The notes beneath the pieces are model-generated. The model did no database searches. It worked only from the letters and a program-made list of their open reading frames with translations, and had not been told where the DNA came from. The position numbers were made by a program, and so were the translations under genes. From Bacillota bacterium (GTDB lineage: Bacteria; Bacillota; Bacilli; Alicyclobacillales; SLC66), in assembly GCA_021820825.1 (NCBI GenBank), contig JAKADD010000027.1:1-12348 (forward strand): a stretch of DNA of 12,348 bases, in the 5' to 3' direction. Numbering within the stretch: the first letter of the stretch is position 1; every line of letters starts with the position of its first letter. Below, in pieces: positions 6,742 to 12,348 of the stretch.

Positions 6742-7956
6742 TTGAAGCGAGTTCGATCGCATTGGCCACTGTATTCTTTATTGATCGTGGGTCTTATTTT
6801 TCGGTTATACCTCTGGAAACGAACGGGCGTGTATCTTTATGGAGATATGTTGCGCTATAATGCGATGGCAATGCATGTCGTGCTCTCCGGATATCTGGGA
6901 CTTGGCAGTGGCCCGAGCGCCTTTGTAACGCCTTTATATCCAATGTTTCTCGCATTTTTGTACAAGCTGTCCATGCTGTTGCATGGCGGTCATCTGCTCG
7001 CCCAGACGCGGCTGGTTCACGAAGCGTTTCTGGCGCAACAGGTGTTGTCGCTTGTGACGCTTGCGCTGACCTACTATATAGGCACGGTGCTTGGCAACCG
7101 CTACGTGGGCTTTGCCGCAGGCGTCCTGTCGCTGCTCTATCTGCCCAACAGTTTTATCGGCATGCTGTTGCTGACAGAGGCGCTGTTCATGCCTGCGCTG
7201 TTTGCGACCGTGGCCGCGTTTATCCGTGCGGAGCAGAAGGGCGGCGTCATATGGTATGCTGTGGCTGGCGCTCTATTGGGAATCACGACCTTGGTTCGTC
7301 CAACCGTGTTGCCGCTGTGGGTTGTTTTTCTGTTTCTGATGTGGTGGCGGTGGATGAGCGCGCGCAGACGGGGTGCGGATTTGCCATTCTGGAAACCTGC
7401 GCTCTGGATGACGGCGGCGCTTGTCGTTGTTATGCTGCCGTGGTGGGTGCGCAACTTCATTGACTTTCACAAATTTATCCCGCTCTCCACAGAAGCGGGC
7501 AATCCCTTGCTGGCAGGGGCCATTCCCTATTTTCGCGTCAATGTGGACAAGCTGATCCAGGCGTCGAGAACGCTGCACGAGTCTCAGCAAACGTATGCGA
7601 TTCACTATATCCTGTATGGCTTCACACATCACTTTCTGTATTATGCGGGCTGGTATCTGTTTGGGAAGTTGCCCTATCTGCTGTGGCAGCCTTATCTGTA
7701 CGACTTCTTGCCTGCCTTTGTGCTGTTTCATCAAGTATGCGTCATTGTGGGCGCGCTTGCCGCGCTTGTTCTGATTGTGAAACCCTCCGCGCGCGGTGTT
7801 GCCTTCACGTCGCTCTATCTGCTGGTCGTGCAGCTCGGATTCCTGCCGCTTGCGCGATACGGGTATCCGGTTGTCGCACTGTGGCTGATCCTGATTCCGG
7901 CAGCGGCTTACTACGCCTGGAATTGGCTGGCCAAAGAGAGGAAGACTCGGCAATGA
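6742..7956 (+). CDS. GT-C fold membrane glycosyltransferase, PMT/ArnT-like (GT39 type)
   Basis: The protein has 404 residues from the TTG at 6742 and about ten hydrophobic segments across its length. It follows the pattern of bacterial PMT_2 enzymes: a first transmembrane helix, then an outward loop with acidic GD (Asp35, GDMLRYNAMA), TPLYPMFLAFLY, a TEALF segment, GITTLVRPT, PWWVRN and RYGYPVVALW near the end. Such enzymes use a polyprenyl-phosphate-linked sugar on the outer face of the membrane and transfer it to a protein, lipid or glycan. The acceptor cannot be read from sequence. It is the first gene of the operon, directly downstream of the promoter at 6686-6715. Its stop overlaps the next start by four bases (ATGA), which implies translational coupling to the GT2 enzyme likely to make its donor. 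Confidence 0.85.
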   Translation: MKRVRSHWPLYSLLIVGLIFRLYLWKRTGVYLYGDMLRYNAMAMHVVLSGYLGLGSGPSAFVTPLYPMFLAFLYKLSMLLHGGHLLAQTRLVHEAFLAQQVLSLVTLALTYYIGTVLGNRYVGFAAGVLSLLYLPNSFIGMLLLTEALFMPALFATVAAFIRAEQKGGVIWYAVAGALLGITTLVRPTVLPLWVVFLFLMWWRWMSARRRGADLPFWKPALWMTAALVVVMLPWWVRNFIDFHKFIPLSTEAGNPLLAGAIPYFRVNVDKLIQASRTLHESQQTYAIHYILYGFTHHFLYYAGWYLFGKLPYLLWQPYLYDFLPAFVLFHQVCVIVGALAALVLIVKPSARGVAFTSLYLLVVQLGFLPLARYGYPVVALWLILIPAAAYYAWNWLAKERKTRQ

Positions 7957-8663
7957 ATGACGCGCTGGTCATTATTCCTGCGCTGAATGAGGAAAAGACA
8001 GTCGCTGCGGTGGTCGCCAGTATCTTGGCTGTCGTACCCACTGTCGATATCGTGGTTGTCTCAGACGGCTCGACTGACCGCACGGCCCACGAAGCGCGCG
8101 CGGCCGGGGCGTTTGTCATCAGCCTGTCCGTGAACCTCGGGATCGGTGGAGCCATGCAGACTGGCTACCGATACGCGAAGGAACGCGGGTATCGGTACGC
8201 GATCCAGATCGACGCAGACGGACAGCACGATCCGGCAGATCTGCCGAGGCTGCTGGAGGAGGCGCGTCAGGGACGGGGAGACATGATTCTTGGCTCCCGG
8301 TACGTGGAGAGGACGGCGTACCGGTCGTCGCGGTCTCGGCGAATGGGTATGATTCTGCTGTCCACGCTGGTGCGGTTGGCTGTTGGGTATCCGATTAAAG
8401 ACACCACATCCGGATACCGGGTGGTCAATCGGCGTATTATTGAGTTGTTCAGTTCGTATTATCCTTTCGATTATCCTGAGGTCGAGGTGCTTGTCCTGCT
8501 GCATCGCAACCACATGACCATCCATGAGGTGGCCGTGCAGATGAAGGAACGTCAGGCGGGCGTCTCATCCATCAATGTGCGCAAATCGGTCTATTATATG
8601 GTGAAGGTGACCCTCGCGGTTGGGCTGGAACTTTTACGGAAGAGGGCGATCGAGGAGGACTGA
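7953..8663 (+). CDS. DPM1-like GT2 polyprenyl-phosphate glycosyltransferase
   Basis: The start is the ATG at 7953, inside the ATGA overlap with the GT-C gene. Longer in-frame readings would run back into that gene. The protein has 236 residues. It opens with a GT-A nucleotide-binding fold (MNDALVIIPALNEEKT, VVSDGSTDRT at about 35-44), has NLGIGGAMQTGYRYA, and carries the metal-binding DAD at 87-89 in DADGQHDP. GSRYV and KDTTSGYRVVNR are typical of dolichol-phosphate mannose synthase relatives. It lacks the C-terminal transmembrane pair of GtrB-type enzymes, so it probably works at the cytoplasmic face with a membrane partner, for which the DUF2304 gene next door is a good candidate. The expected reaction moves a sugar from a nucleotide donor to polyprenyl phosphate; the sugar is unknown. 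Confidence 0.9.
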   Translation: MNDALVIIPALNEEKTVAAVVASILAVVPTVDIVVVSDGSTDRTAHEARAAGAFVISLSVNLGIGGAMQTGYRYAKERGYRYAIQIDADGQHDPADLPRLLEEARQGRGDMILGSRYVERTAYRSSRSRRMGMILLSTLVRLAVGYPIKDTTSGYRVVNRRIIELFSSYYPFDYPEVEVLVLLHRNHMTIHEVAVQMKERQAGVSSINVRKSVYYMVKVTLAVGLELLRKRAIEED

Positions 8664-8667
8664 CGAT

Positions 8668-9051
8668 TTGAACATCTATATCCTTGGCATCGCGTTTAGC
8701 CTGGTATTTCTATTTGCCGTTATTGATCTGATGCGGCGCAGAGTCCTGATGGAACAATACTCGCTGCTCTGGTTGGGTATGGGCGTCGTGATTTTGTTGT
8801 TATCTATTTTTCCCCAGTGGTTAAATGCTTTCGCGGTAGCGGTGGGAATATACTACGCCCCTTCCCTGCTTTTTTTAATCGGGTTTCTGTTCATGTTGGG
8901 CACCATGCTGCATCTGACGGTGGTTCTGTCCCGACTTACCAAGCGCACGGTGCTGCTGGTACAGGAAATTGCGATATTGAAGGCGGAATTGGAGGATGAA
9001 CAGCGCACCCGCATGGAGGGCGGCAAATCAAGTCAGGAGGATGCCATTTGA
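8668..9051 (+). CDS. DUF2304-family small membrane protein
   Basis: The start is taken as the TTG at 8668, with GAGGAGGA (8652-8659) 8 nt upstream; in-frame extension upstream overlaps the end of the GT2 gene without a better site. The protein has 127 residues. It has three hydrophobic segments at about 1-21, 31-62 and 63-89 and a charged, probably helical tail (VQEIAILKAELEDEQRTR) that may form a short coiled coil. The layout and sequence resemble DUF2304 proteins, which are often encoded beside GT2 enzymes of this type. The biochemical role is unknown. It may anchor the GT2 enzyme at the membrane or help move the lipid-linked sugar across it, as GtrA is thought to do in Gtr systems. Its stop overlaps the queF start (TTGA). 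Confidence 0.75.
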   Translation: MNIYILGIAFSLVFLFAVIDLMRRRVLMEQYSLLWLGMGVVILLLSIFPQWLNAFAVAVGIYYAPSLLFLIGFLFMLGTMLHLTVVLSRLTKRTVLLVQEIAILKAELEDEQRTRMEGGKSSQEDAI

Positions 9052-9410
9052 CCACAAGACCCAGCAGAGAACTGGACCCGATCGCCAATCCCTATCCGGG
9101 TCGGGACTATGAGATTTTTATTGAGGCGCCAGAGTTTACGACATTGTGTCCGAAAACGGGACAGCCGGATTTCGGCGTCATTACGATTCGCTACCGCCCG
9201 GGTCCGTTCATCATTGAACTCAAGTCGCTGAAACTGTACCTCTGGAGTTATCGCGACGAGGGCCATTTTCACGAAGAAGTAACCAATGTGATCGCTGACG
9301 ACTTCATTCGCTTCGCGAAACCAAAGTATCTGGAAGTGGTGGGGAAATACAATGTGCGCGGCGGCATCGCCACCACGGTGCGGGTGGAATACTCCTCTGA
9401 GACGCCCTGA
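9048..9410 (+). CDS. queF: NADPH-dependent 7-cyano-7-deazaguanine reductase (preQ0 reductase)
   Basis: The protein has 120 residues and starts at a TTG that overlaps the previous stop, with a perfect AGGAGG (9035-9040) 7 nt upstream. TTLCPKTGQPDF holds the catalytic Cys34 and, seven residues on, Asp41. ELKSLKLYLW (58-67) is the QueF signature, and FHEE (74-77) holds the substrate-binding Glu76. These spacings match Cys55, Asp62 and Glu97 of Bacillus subtilis QueF. The length fits the short, unimodular type. The cytoplasmic enzyme reduces the nitrile of preQ0 to the amine of preQ1, a late step before insertion into tRNA for queuosine. Its place at the end of a glycosyltransferase operon, with no other que genes in view, is unusual; no metabolic link to glycosylation is known to me. 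Confidence 0.95.
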   Translation: MTTRPSRELDPIANPYPGRDYEIFIEAPEFTTLCPKTGQPDFGVITIRYRPGPFIIELKSLKLYLWSYRDEGHFHEEVTNVIADDFIRFAKPKYLEVVGKYNVRGGIATTVRVEYSSETP

Positions 9411-9448
9411 GATGTTCCGATGCCCGCGAGACTTCTTGAGACGCCCAT

Positions 9449-9477
9449 AACGTTAGCCGCCCACTCTACATACACTT
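9449..9477 (+). promoter_or_regulatory. Sigma-K-like promoter candidate for the YheC/YheD gene
   Basis: AAC (9449-9451), a 17-bp spacer and CATACACTT (9469-9477) match the mother-cell sigma-K pattern mAC-N16/17-CATAnnnTA except for the last base. Transcription would start near 9485, leaving about 25 nt that contain GAAGGGG (9496-9502), 8 nt before the ATG at 9511. Late mother-cell expression would suit a spore-coat-associated product. The motif is short, so a chance match is possible. Confidence 0.35.
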
Positions 9478-9488
9478 CTCATGTAGGG
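9464..9488. repeat. 8-bp inverted repeat ahead of the YheC/YheD gene
   Basis: CTCTACAT and ATGTAGGG pair over 8 positions (one G-T wobble) around a 9-nt loop. The dyad overlaps the putative -10 box and lies 22 nt before the start codon. It may be an operator or a leader hairpin. No T-run follows. Confidence 0.45.
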
Positions 9489-9510
9489 CCTGAGCGAAGG
9501 GGCATATGAC

Positions 9511-10605
9511 ATGAGTCGGTTTCGTGGTGTTCTGATTGGCGTGGCAACGACTGTTGCGCCGTCGCCGGGTGCGGTGGAGGGTTTTTTTGGTCGTATGGCC
9601 AGGCACGCAAAGAGTTACGGCGCGCGCCTGGTTTTATTTCACCCTGCGGGTGTCCACGGACACAGAGGCGTCATGGCGGCGCGCGAATGTGTGCGGGTGC
9701 GCGAACACTGCGAATGGCGTCAGGTGGAGTGTCGATTGCCGGACGTCATTTATGAAAATGTGTTTGTTCATCTCGTCATGCACGGATTGGCCCGCCCGCT
9801 TCGCGAACTTGCAAAAACAAGGGAAATACCATTGTTTAACCCACTCATGCCGAGCAAAGCTGTTCTTTCGGAGTGGGTTCGCGCCAACCCGGAAACGGGA
9901 TTGCGCGTTCCCGTGACGAAACGCGTTGTGGACGTTGCCACGATCGGCAGCATGTTGGAGCATTATGGCGTGGTCTACGTAAAGCCAGTGGGCGGCTACG
10001 GTGGGCGGGGTGTGTTGCGCGTTCGCGCGGACCAGCGGACAGTTTGGGTGGATTGTGATCGCTTTCATGAGCGGGGCGCTTTTCGGCGTCAGCTTTCATC
10101 CTCTGAGTTTGGCCGTTTTATGCGCAGAGAACTGGCGCGGACAACATACATTGTGCAGGAACAGATTCCGCTGTTGCACATTGATGGCGGCAAAGTCGAT
10201 TTTCGCACGGTGGTCATGCGCGATCTGAACGGGGAATGGCGATTGGTCGGGATTGTTCCCAAAGTGGCCGCCAGGGGCGGGGTGGTCACGAATCTTGTCG
10301 CAGGCGGTCAGAAAATGCGACTGGCACAAATTCAACAGATCCTGGGGGCCAGAGGGTTTGCGTTGCCGGCGGCTGACCTGGAGCGCAATTCCCTGCTCAC
10401 GGCGCGCGCACTGTCCAGATTGAATCCGACACTGGGCGTGATCGGGTTTGACGTTGGCGTCGACGCCAAGGGGCATACCTGGTTCATTGAGATGAATCCA
10501 AAGCCGTCCCGTTCGCTGCTTGACGCGGGGATGAGACGGGAGTCTGCGCGGCTTGCCGTGGAGTTTGCGCTGTATCTGGCGCGCCGCCATCGAAAAGTCC
10601 CGTGA
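9511..10605 (+). CDS. YheC/YheD-family ATP-grasp protein, endospore coat-associated
   Basis: The protein has 364 residues from the ATG at 9511, with GAAGGGG 8 nt upstream. It matches the YheC/YheD family throughout. The N-terminal part (GVLIGV..., LPDVIYENVF) precedes an ATP-grasp fold with the ATP-binding lysine in VYVKPVGGYGGRGV (about 155-168). DFRTVVMRDLNGEWRLVGIVPKV follows at about 230-252, then a VTNL-GG loop, then GFDVGVDAKGHTWFIEMNPKPSRS, where Glu327 and Asn329 should bind metal. No signal peptide or membrane segment is seen, so it should act inside the mother cell or at the spore surface. In B. subtilis, YheC and YheD are linked to the spore coat; the ligated substrate is not established to my knowledge. 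It stands alone, 100 bp after queF and convergent with the transporter gene. Bacillus carries two related genes; only one appears here. Confidence 0.88.
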   Translation: MSRFRGVLIGVATTVAPSPGAVEGFFGRMARHAKSYGARLVLFHPAGVHGHRGVMAARECVRVREHCEWRQVECRLPDVIYENVFVHLVMHGLARPLRELAKTREIPLFNPLMPSKAVLSEWVRANPETGLRVPVTKRVVDVATIGSMLEHYGVVYVKPVGGYGGRGVLRVRADQRTVWVDCDRFHERGAFRRQLSSSEFGRFMRRELARTTYIVQEQIPLLHIDGGKVDFRTVVMRDLNGEWRLVGIVPKVAARGGVVTNLVAGGQKMRLAQIQQILGARGFALPAADLERNSLLTARALSRLNPTLGVIGFDVGVDAKGHTWFIEMNPKPSRSLLDAGMRRESARLAVEFALYLARRHRKVP

Positions 10606-10637
10606 GGATGCACTCACCGCTATATGCAGTCGAGTCA

Positions 10638-10653
10638 AGAGGCGAATGCCTCT
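10638..10653 (+). terminator. Candidate transcription-end hairpin after the YheC/YheD gene
   Basis: AGAGGC-GAAT-GCCTCT is a perfect 6-bp stem with a 4-nt loop, 32 bp after the stop codon. It lacks the following T-run, so intrinsic termination is doubtful; it might protect the 3' end of the mRNA. Confidence 0.3.
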
Positions 10654-10665
10654 GATCATCCGGGA

Positions 10666-10713
10666 TAACTCAAATAGGAAGCCCTCATAGCGTGGAGCTT
10701 GCTATTTGAGTTA
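10666..10713. repeat. 12-bp perfect inverted repeat between convergent genes
   Basis: TAACTCAAATAG (10666-10677) and CTATTTGAGTTA (10702-10713) are perfect complements. After one G-G mismatch the stem continues with AAGC/GCTT (10679-10682 with 10697-10700), leaving a 14-nt loop. The symmetric A/T-rich stem could act as a terminator in both directions, though no clear T-run flanks it. It is too short to be a normal MITE, and no target-site duplication is evident. Confidence 0.6.
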
Positions 10714-10779
10714 AAGCGTAAGGAACAGCCTTCCCAATGGACCGCCCCTTATTGTAAAAGTCTTCGAGAACACGCTGCG

Positions 10780-12348
10780 TCAGTCTTCGCTTGGTTCGGT
10801 GGGATGCGTTCCACTCTCTGCAAAGTACTCGTTGCCCTTGAGCCGCACCTCAGGCAGGAAAAACGTTCCGATGAACAGGAGCACCGCGAACCCGAACCCA
10901 ACCTCAAACAGCCGCACCATGCCGGAAGTCAATGCCAGTTTTACCGCACTCAGCAACTCCATATACAGAGTATGCCCCGTTGCGCCGAACTTCGAAAATT
11001 GGCCGGCGATCGCTTTTTGCGCTTCGGCCGTCATTAAGGATTGCGGACTGATGGAAGCTAGACCAGGTATCTTCTGCAATGTCTTGGGCAAAGTGGATGT
11101 GAGAGTATGCTGAAATCCCTGAGTCAGCATCGAACCAAAAATGGGAGCCACAATCACACCGCCAAGCGACTGCACAAACTGCTGCGAGGCATTCACCGTA
11201 CCCATCATGCTGTAGGGAAATGCATTTTGGACAGCCACGTTCAAAAGTGGCATGAGAGCGCCGATCCCAAGGCCGAGCACCACCATGTTCAGTACGACTT
11301 GGGCATACCCTGTGTGGACATTCATGGTCATGAACAAGAGCAGTCCAAGCACCGTGACGGCCCCGCTGACATTGGCCAACACGCGATATCGGCCTGTCCG
11401 CGTCATGATCTGACCGGAGATTATACTCGAGACGATAAAGCTGAACATCATCGGCGACATGACCCATCCACTCTGCTGTGCGTTCAACCCGATGACTCCC
11501 TGTACGAAAAGCGGCAGAAACATCAGGCTTCCGAACATCGTCATGGCCATCAGGGTGCCGAGAACGAGCGACATGGTAAAGATTCGATGCTTAAACAACG
11601 AGGGCATGATGATCGGGTCGGACACCCGGCCTTCGACAAAAACGAAGAGGCCAAGAATGACAACGCCCGACGCAAATAAAACGATCTCGACAGGAGACGA
11701 CCATGCGTACTTGCCGCCTGCCCACGTAAAACCGAGCAGAATGGGAATCAGTCCTGCCACGAGGAGAAGGGAACCAGCCCAGTCCACCTTCACACGATAC
11801 TCTGCCCGTACGCTTGGCAGTGTGAAAAGCACTCCGATAATCGCGAGTACGGCAAAAGGCAAGTTGATGTAAAATACCCATCGCCAGGAGAATGAGTCTG
11901 TAATCCATCCGCCGATCGTGGGGCCGATAATGCTGGACACGCCAAATACGGCGCCCATGACGCCCATCCAGCGCCCCCGCTCTTTAGGATCGAAAATGTC
12001 CCCGATGGTCGCTCGGGGCATGCTCATCATTGCACCGGCTCCGATCCCCTGAAAACCGCGTGCGATTACAAGTTCCATCATCGTGTGCGCCTGGCCGGAG
12101 ATTGCAGAACCAATTCCAAAGAGAACGAGCCCAAGCAAGTAAAATGGCTTTCGTCCAAACACATCGGACAGTTTGCCGTAGATCGGAACGGTGACAGCGG
12201 ACGCCATCATGTAGGAAGCCGATAACCAGGCATAAAGAGAAAATCCGCGCAAGTCACTGACAATGGTGGGCATCGCGGTGGATACGACCGTCTGATCCAT
12301 AGACGAGAAGAACATTGTCAAGAGAACGGTGGCCAGCGCCCACCACTT
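10780..12348 (-). CDS. DHA2-family (EmrB/QacA type) MFS multidrug:proton antiporter (5' end missing)
   Basis: The frame stays open on the minus strand to the window edge. A start at TTG 12321 would cut into the first membrane helix: the nine upstream codons read KWWALATVL and run straight into LTMFFSSMDQT, the usual opening of this family. So the gene begins outside the window, and 522 codons are visible. DQTVVSTAMPTI is motif D1, GKLSDVFGRKPF motif A, ARGFQGIGAGAMM motif B, and GVSSIIGPTIGGW followed by SWRWVFYINLPF motif C with its tail. About 14 hydrophobic segments fit the 14-TM DHA2 class. Such proteins export drugs, dyes or metabolites using the proton gradient; the substrate cannot be predicted. 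A loop of about 70 residues (LTQGFQHTLTSTLPKTLQ... to GATGHTLY) precedes the last helix, as is common in this class. Any regulator gene would lie beyond the edge. Confidence 0.92.
   Translation of the reverse strand, partial: KWWALATVLLTMFFSSMDQTVVSTAMPTIVSDLRGFSLYAWLSASYMMASAVTVPIYGKLSDVFGRKPFYLLGLVLFGIGSAISGQAHTMMELVIARGFQGIGAGAMMSMPRATIGDIFDPKERGRWMGVMGAVFGVSSIIGPTIGGWITDSFSWRWVFYINLPFAVLAIIGVLFTLPSVRAEYRVKVDWAGSLLLVAGLIPILLGFTWAGGKYAWSSPVEIVLFASGVVILGLFVFVEGRVSDPIIMPSLFKHRIFTMSLVLGTLMAMTMFGSLMFLPLFVQGVIGLNAQQSGWVMSPMMFSFIVSSIISGQIMTRTGRYRVLANVSGAVTVLGLLLFMTMNVHTGYAQVVLNMVVLGLGIGALMPLLNVAVQNAFPYSMMGTVNASQQFVQSLGGVIVAPIFGSMLTQGFQHTLTSTLPKTLQKIPGLASISPQSLMTAEAQKAIAGQFSKFGATGHTLYMELLSAVKLALTSGMVRLFEVGFGFAVLLFIGTFFLPEVRLKGNEYFAESGTHPTEPSED

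Larger units (their letters stand above)
10606..10779. other. Convergent intergenic region with two hairpin-forming elements
   Basis: These 174 bases separate the YheC/YheD gene (+) from the transporter gene (-). They hold a short GC-rich hairpin (10638-10653) and a longer inverted repeat (10666-10713). I see no supported gene. Confidence 0.6.

Noticed and set aside
6569..6769. Minus-strand small open frame with a CPPACPPACPPA motif
   Set aside because: The motif is just the 12-bp tandem repeat read backwards. The frame runs across the promoter and start of the GT-C gene and has no convincing ribosome binding site.
9398..9446. 10-bp direct repeat TGAGACGCCC at 9398 and 9437 at the end of queF
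   Set aside because: It is a single short pair with no mobile gene, inverted ends or other sign of an attachment site or insertion; it could be chance.
10666..10713. Inverted repeat considered as a MITE or IS remnant
   Set aside because: At 48 bp it is too small, no target-site duplication is visible and no transposase fragment lies nearby.

Overview
The window looks like chromosome of a spore-forming member of the Bacilli. The evidence is a YheC/YheD-type endospore coat ATP-grasp gene, strong purine-rich Shine-Dalgarno sites (AGGAGG, GAAGGGG, AAGGGGGA), frequent TTG starts and ATGA/TTGA stop-start overlaps. Base composition is moderately GC-rich by eye (not computed). A relative of Alicyclobacillus or a similar acidophilic genus would fit, but the sequence does not fix the genus. 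I see no rRNA, tRNA, IS element or CRISPR array.

Region 1 (1-5164, +) is an extracellular alpha-glucan module. It holds the 3' two thirds of a secreted GH13 amylase-type enzyme with two tandem starch-binding domains, then a 1205-residue secreted GH31 enzyme with an inserted carbohydrate-binding-like domain and NEW3-like plus IPT/TIG-like domains at the C-terminus. A 17-bp dyad that resembles a CcpA cre site lies just ahead of the GH31 ribosome binding site. The two proteins would degrade or remodel starch-like polymers at the cell surface.

Region 2 (5165-6741) holds a convergent intergenic stretch with overlapping inverted repeats. It is followed by a minus-strand lipoprotein of unknown function with Ser-rich segments and two Ig-like domains, and then by a divergent promoter region that contains three perfect 12-bp tandem repeats.

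Region 3 (6742-9410, +) is a tightly coupled four-gene operon: a membrane GT-C glycosyltransferase (PMT/ArnT-like), a DPM1-like GT2 polyprenyl-phosphate glycosyltransferase, a small DUF2304 membrane protein and, unexpectedly, the queuosine-pathway reductase QueF. The first three look like a minimal lipid-linked-sugar surface glycosylation system. The divergently encoded Ser-rich lipoprotein is a possible acceptor.

Region 4 (9411-12348) holds a monocistronic YheC/YheD-family spore coat gene preceded by a sigma-K-like promoter match, a convergent intergenic region with a 12-bp inverted repeat, and a minus-strand 14-TM DHA2-family drug transporter whose 5' end lies beyond the window.
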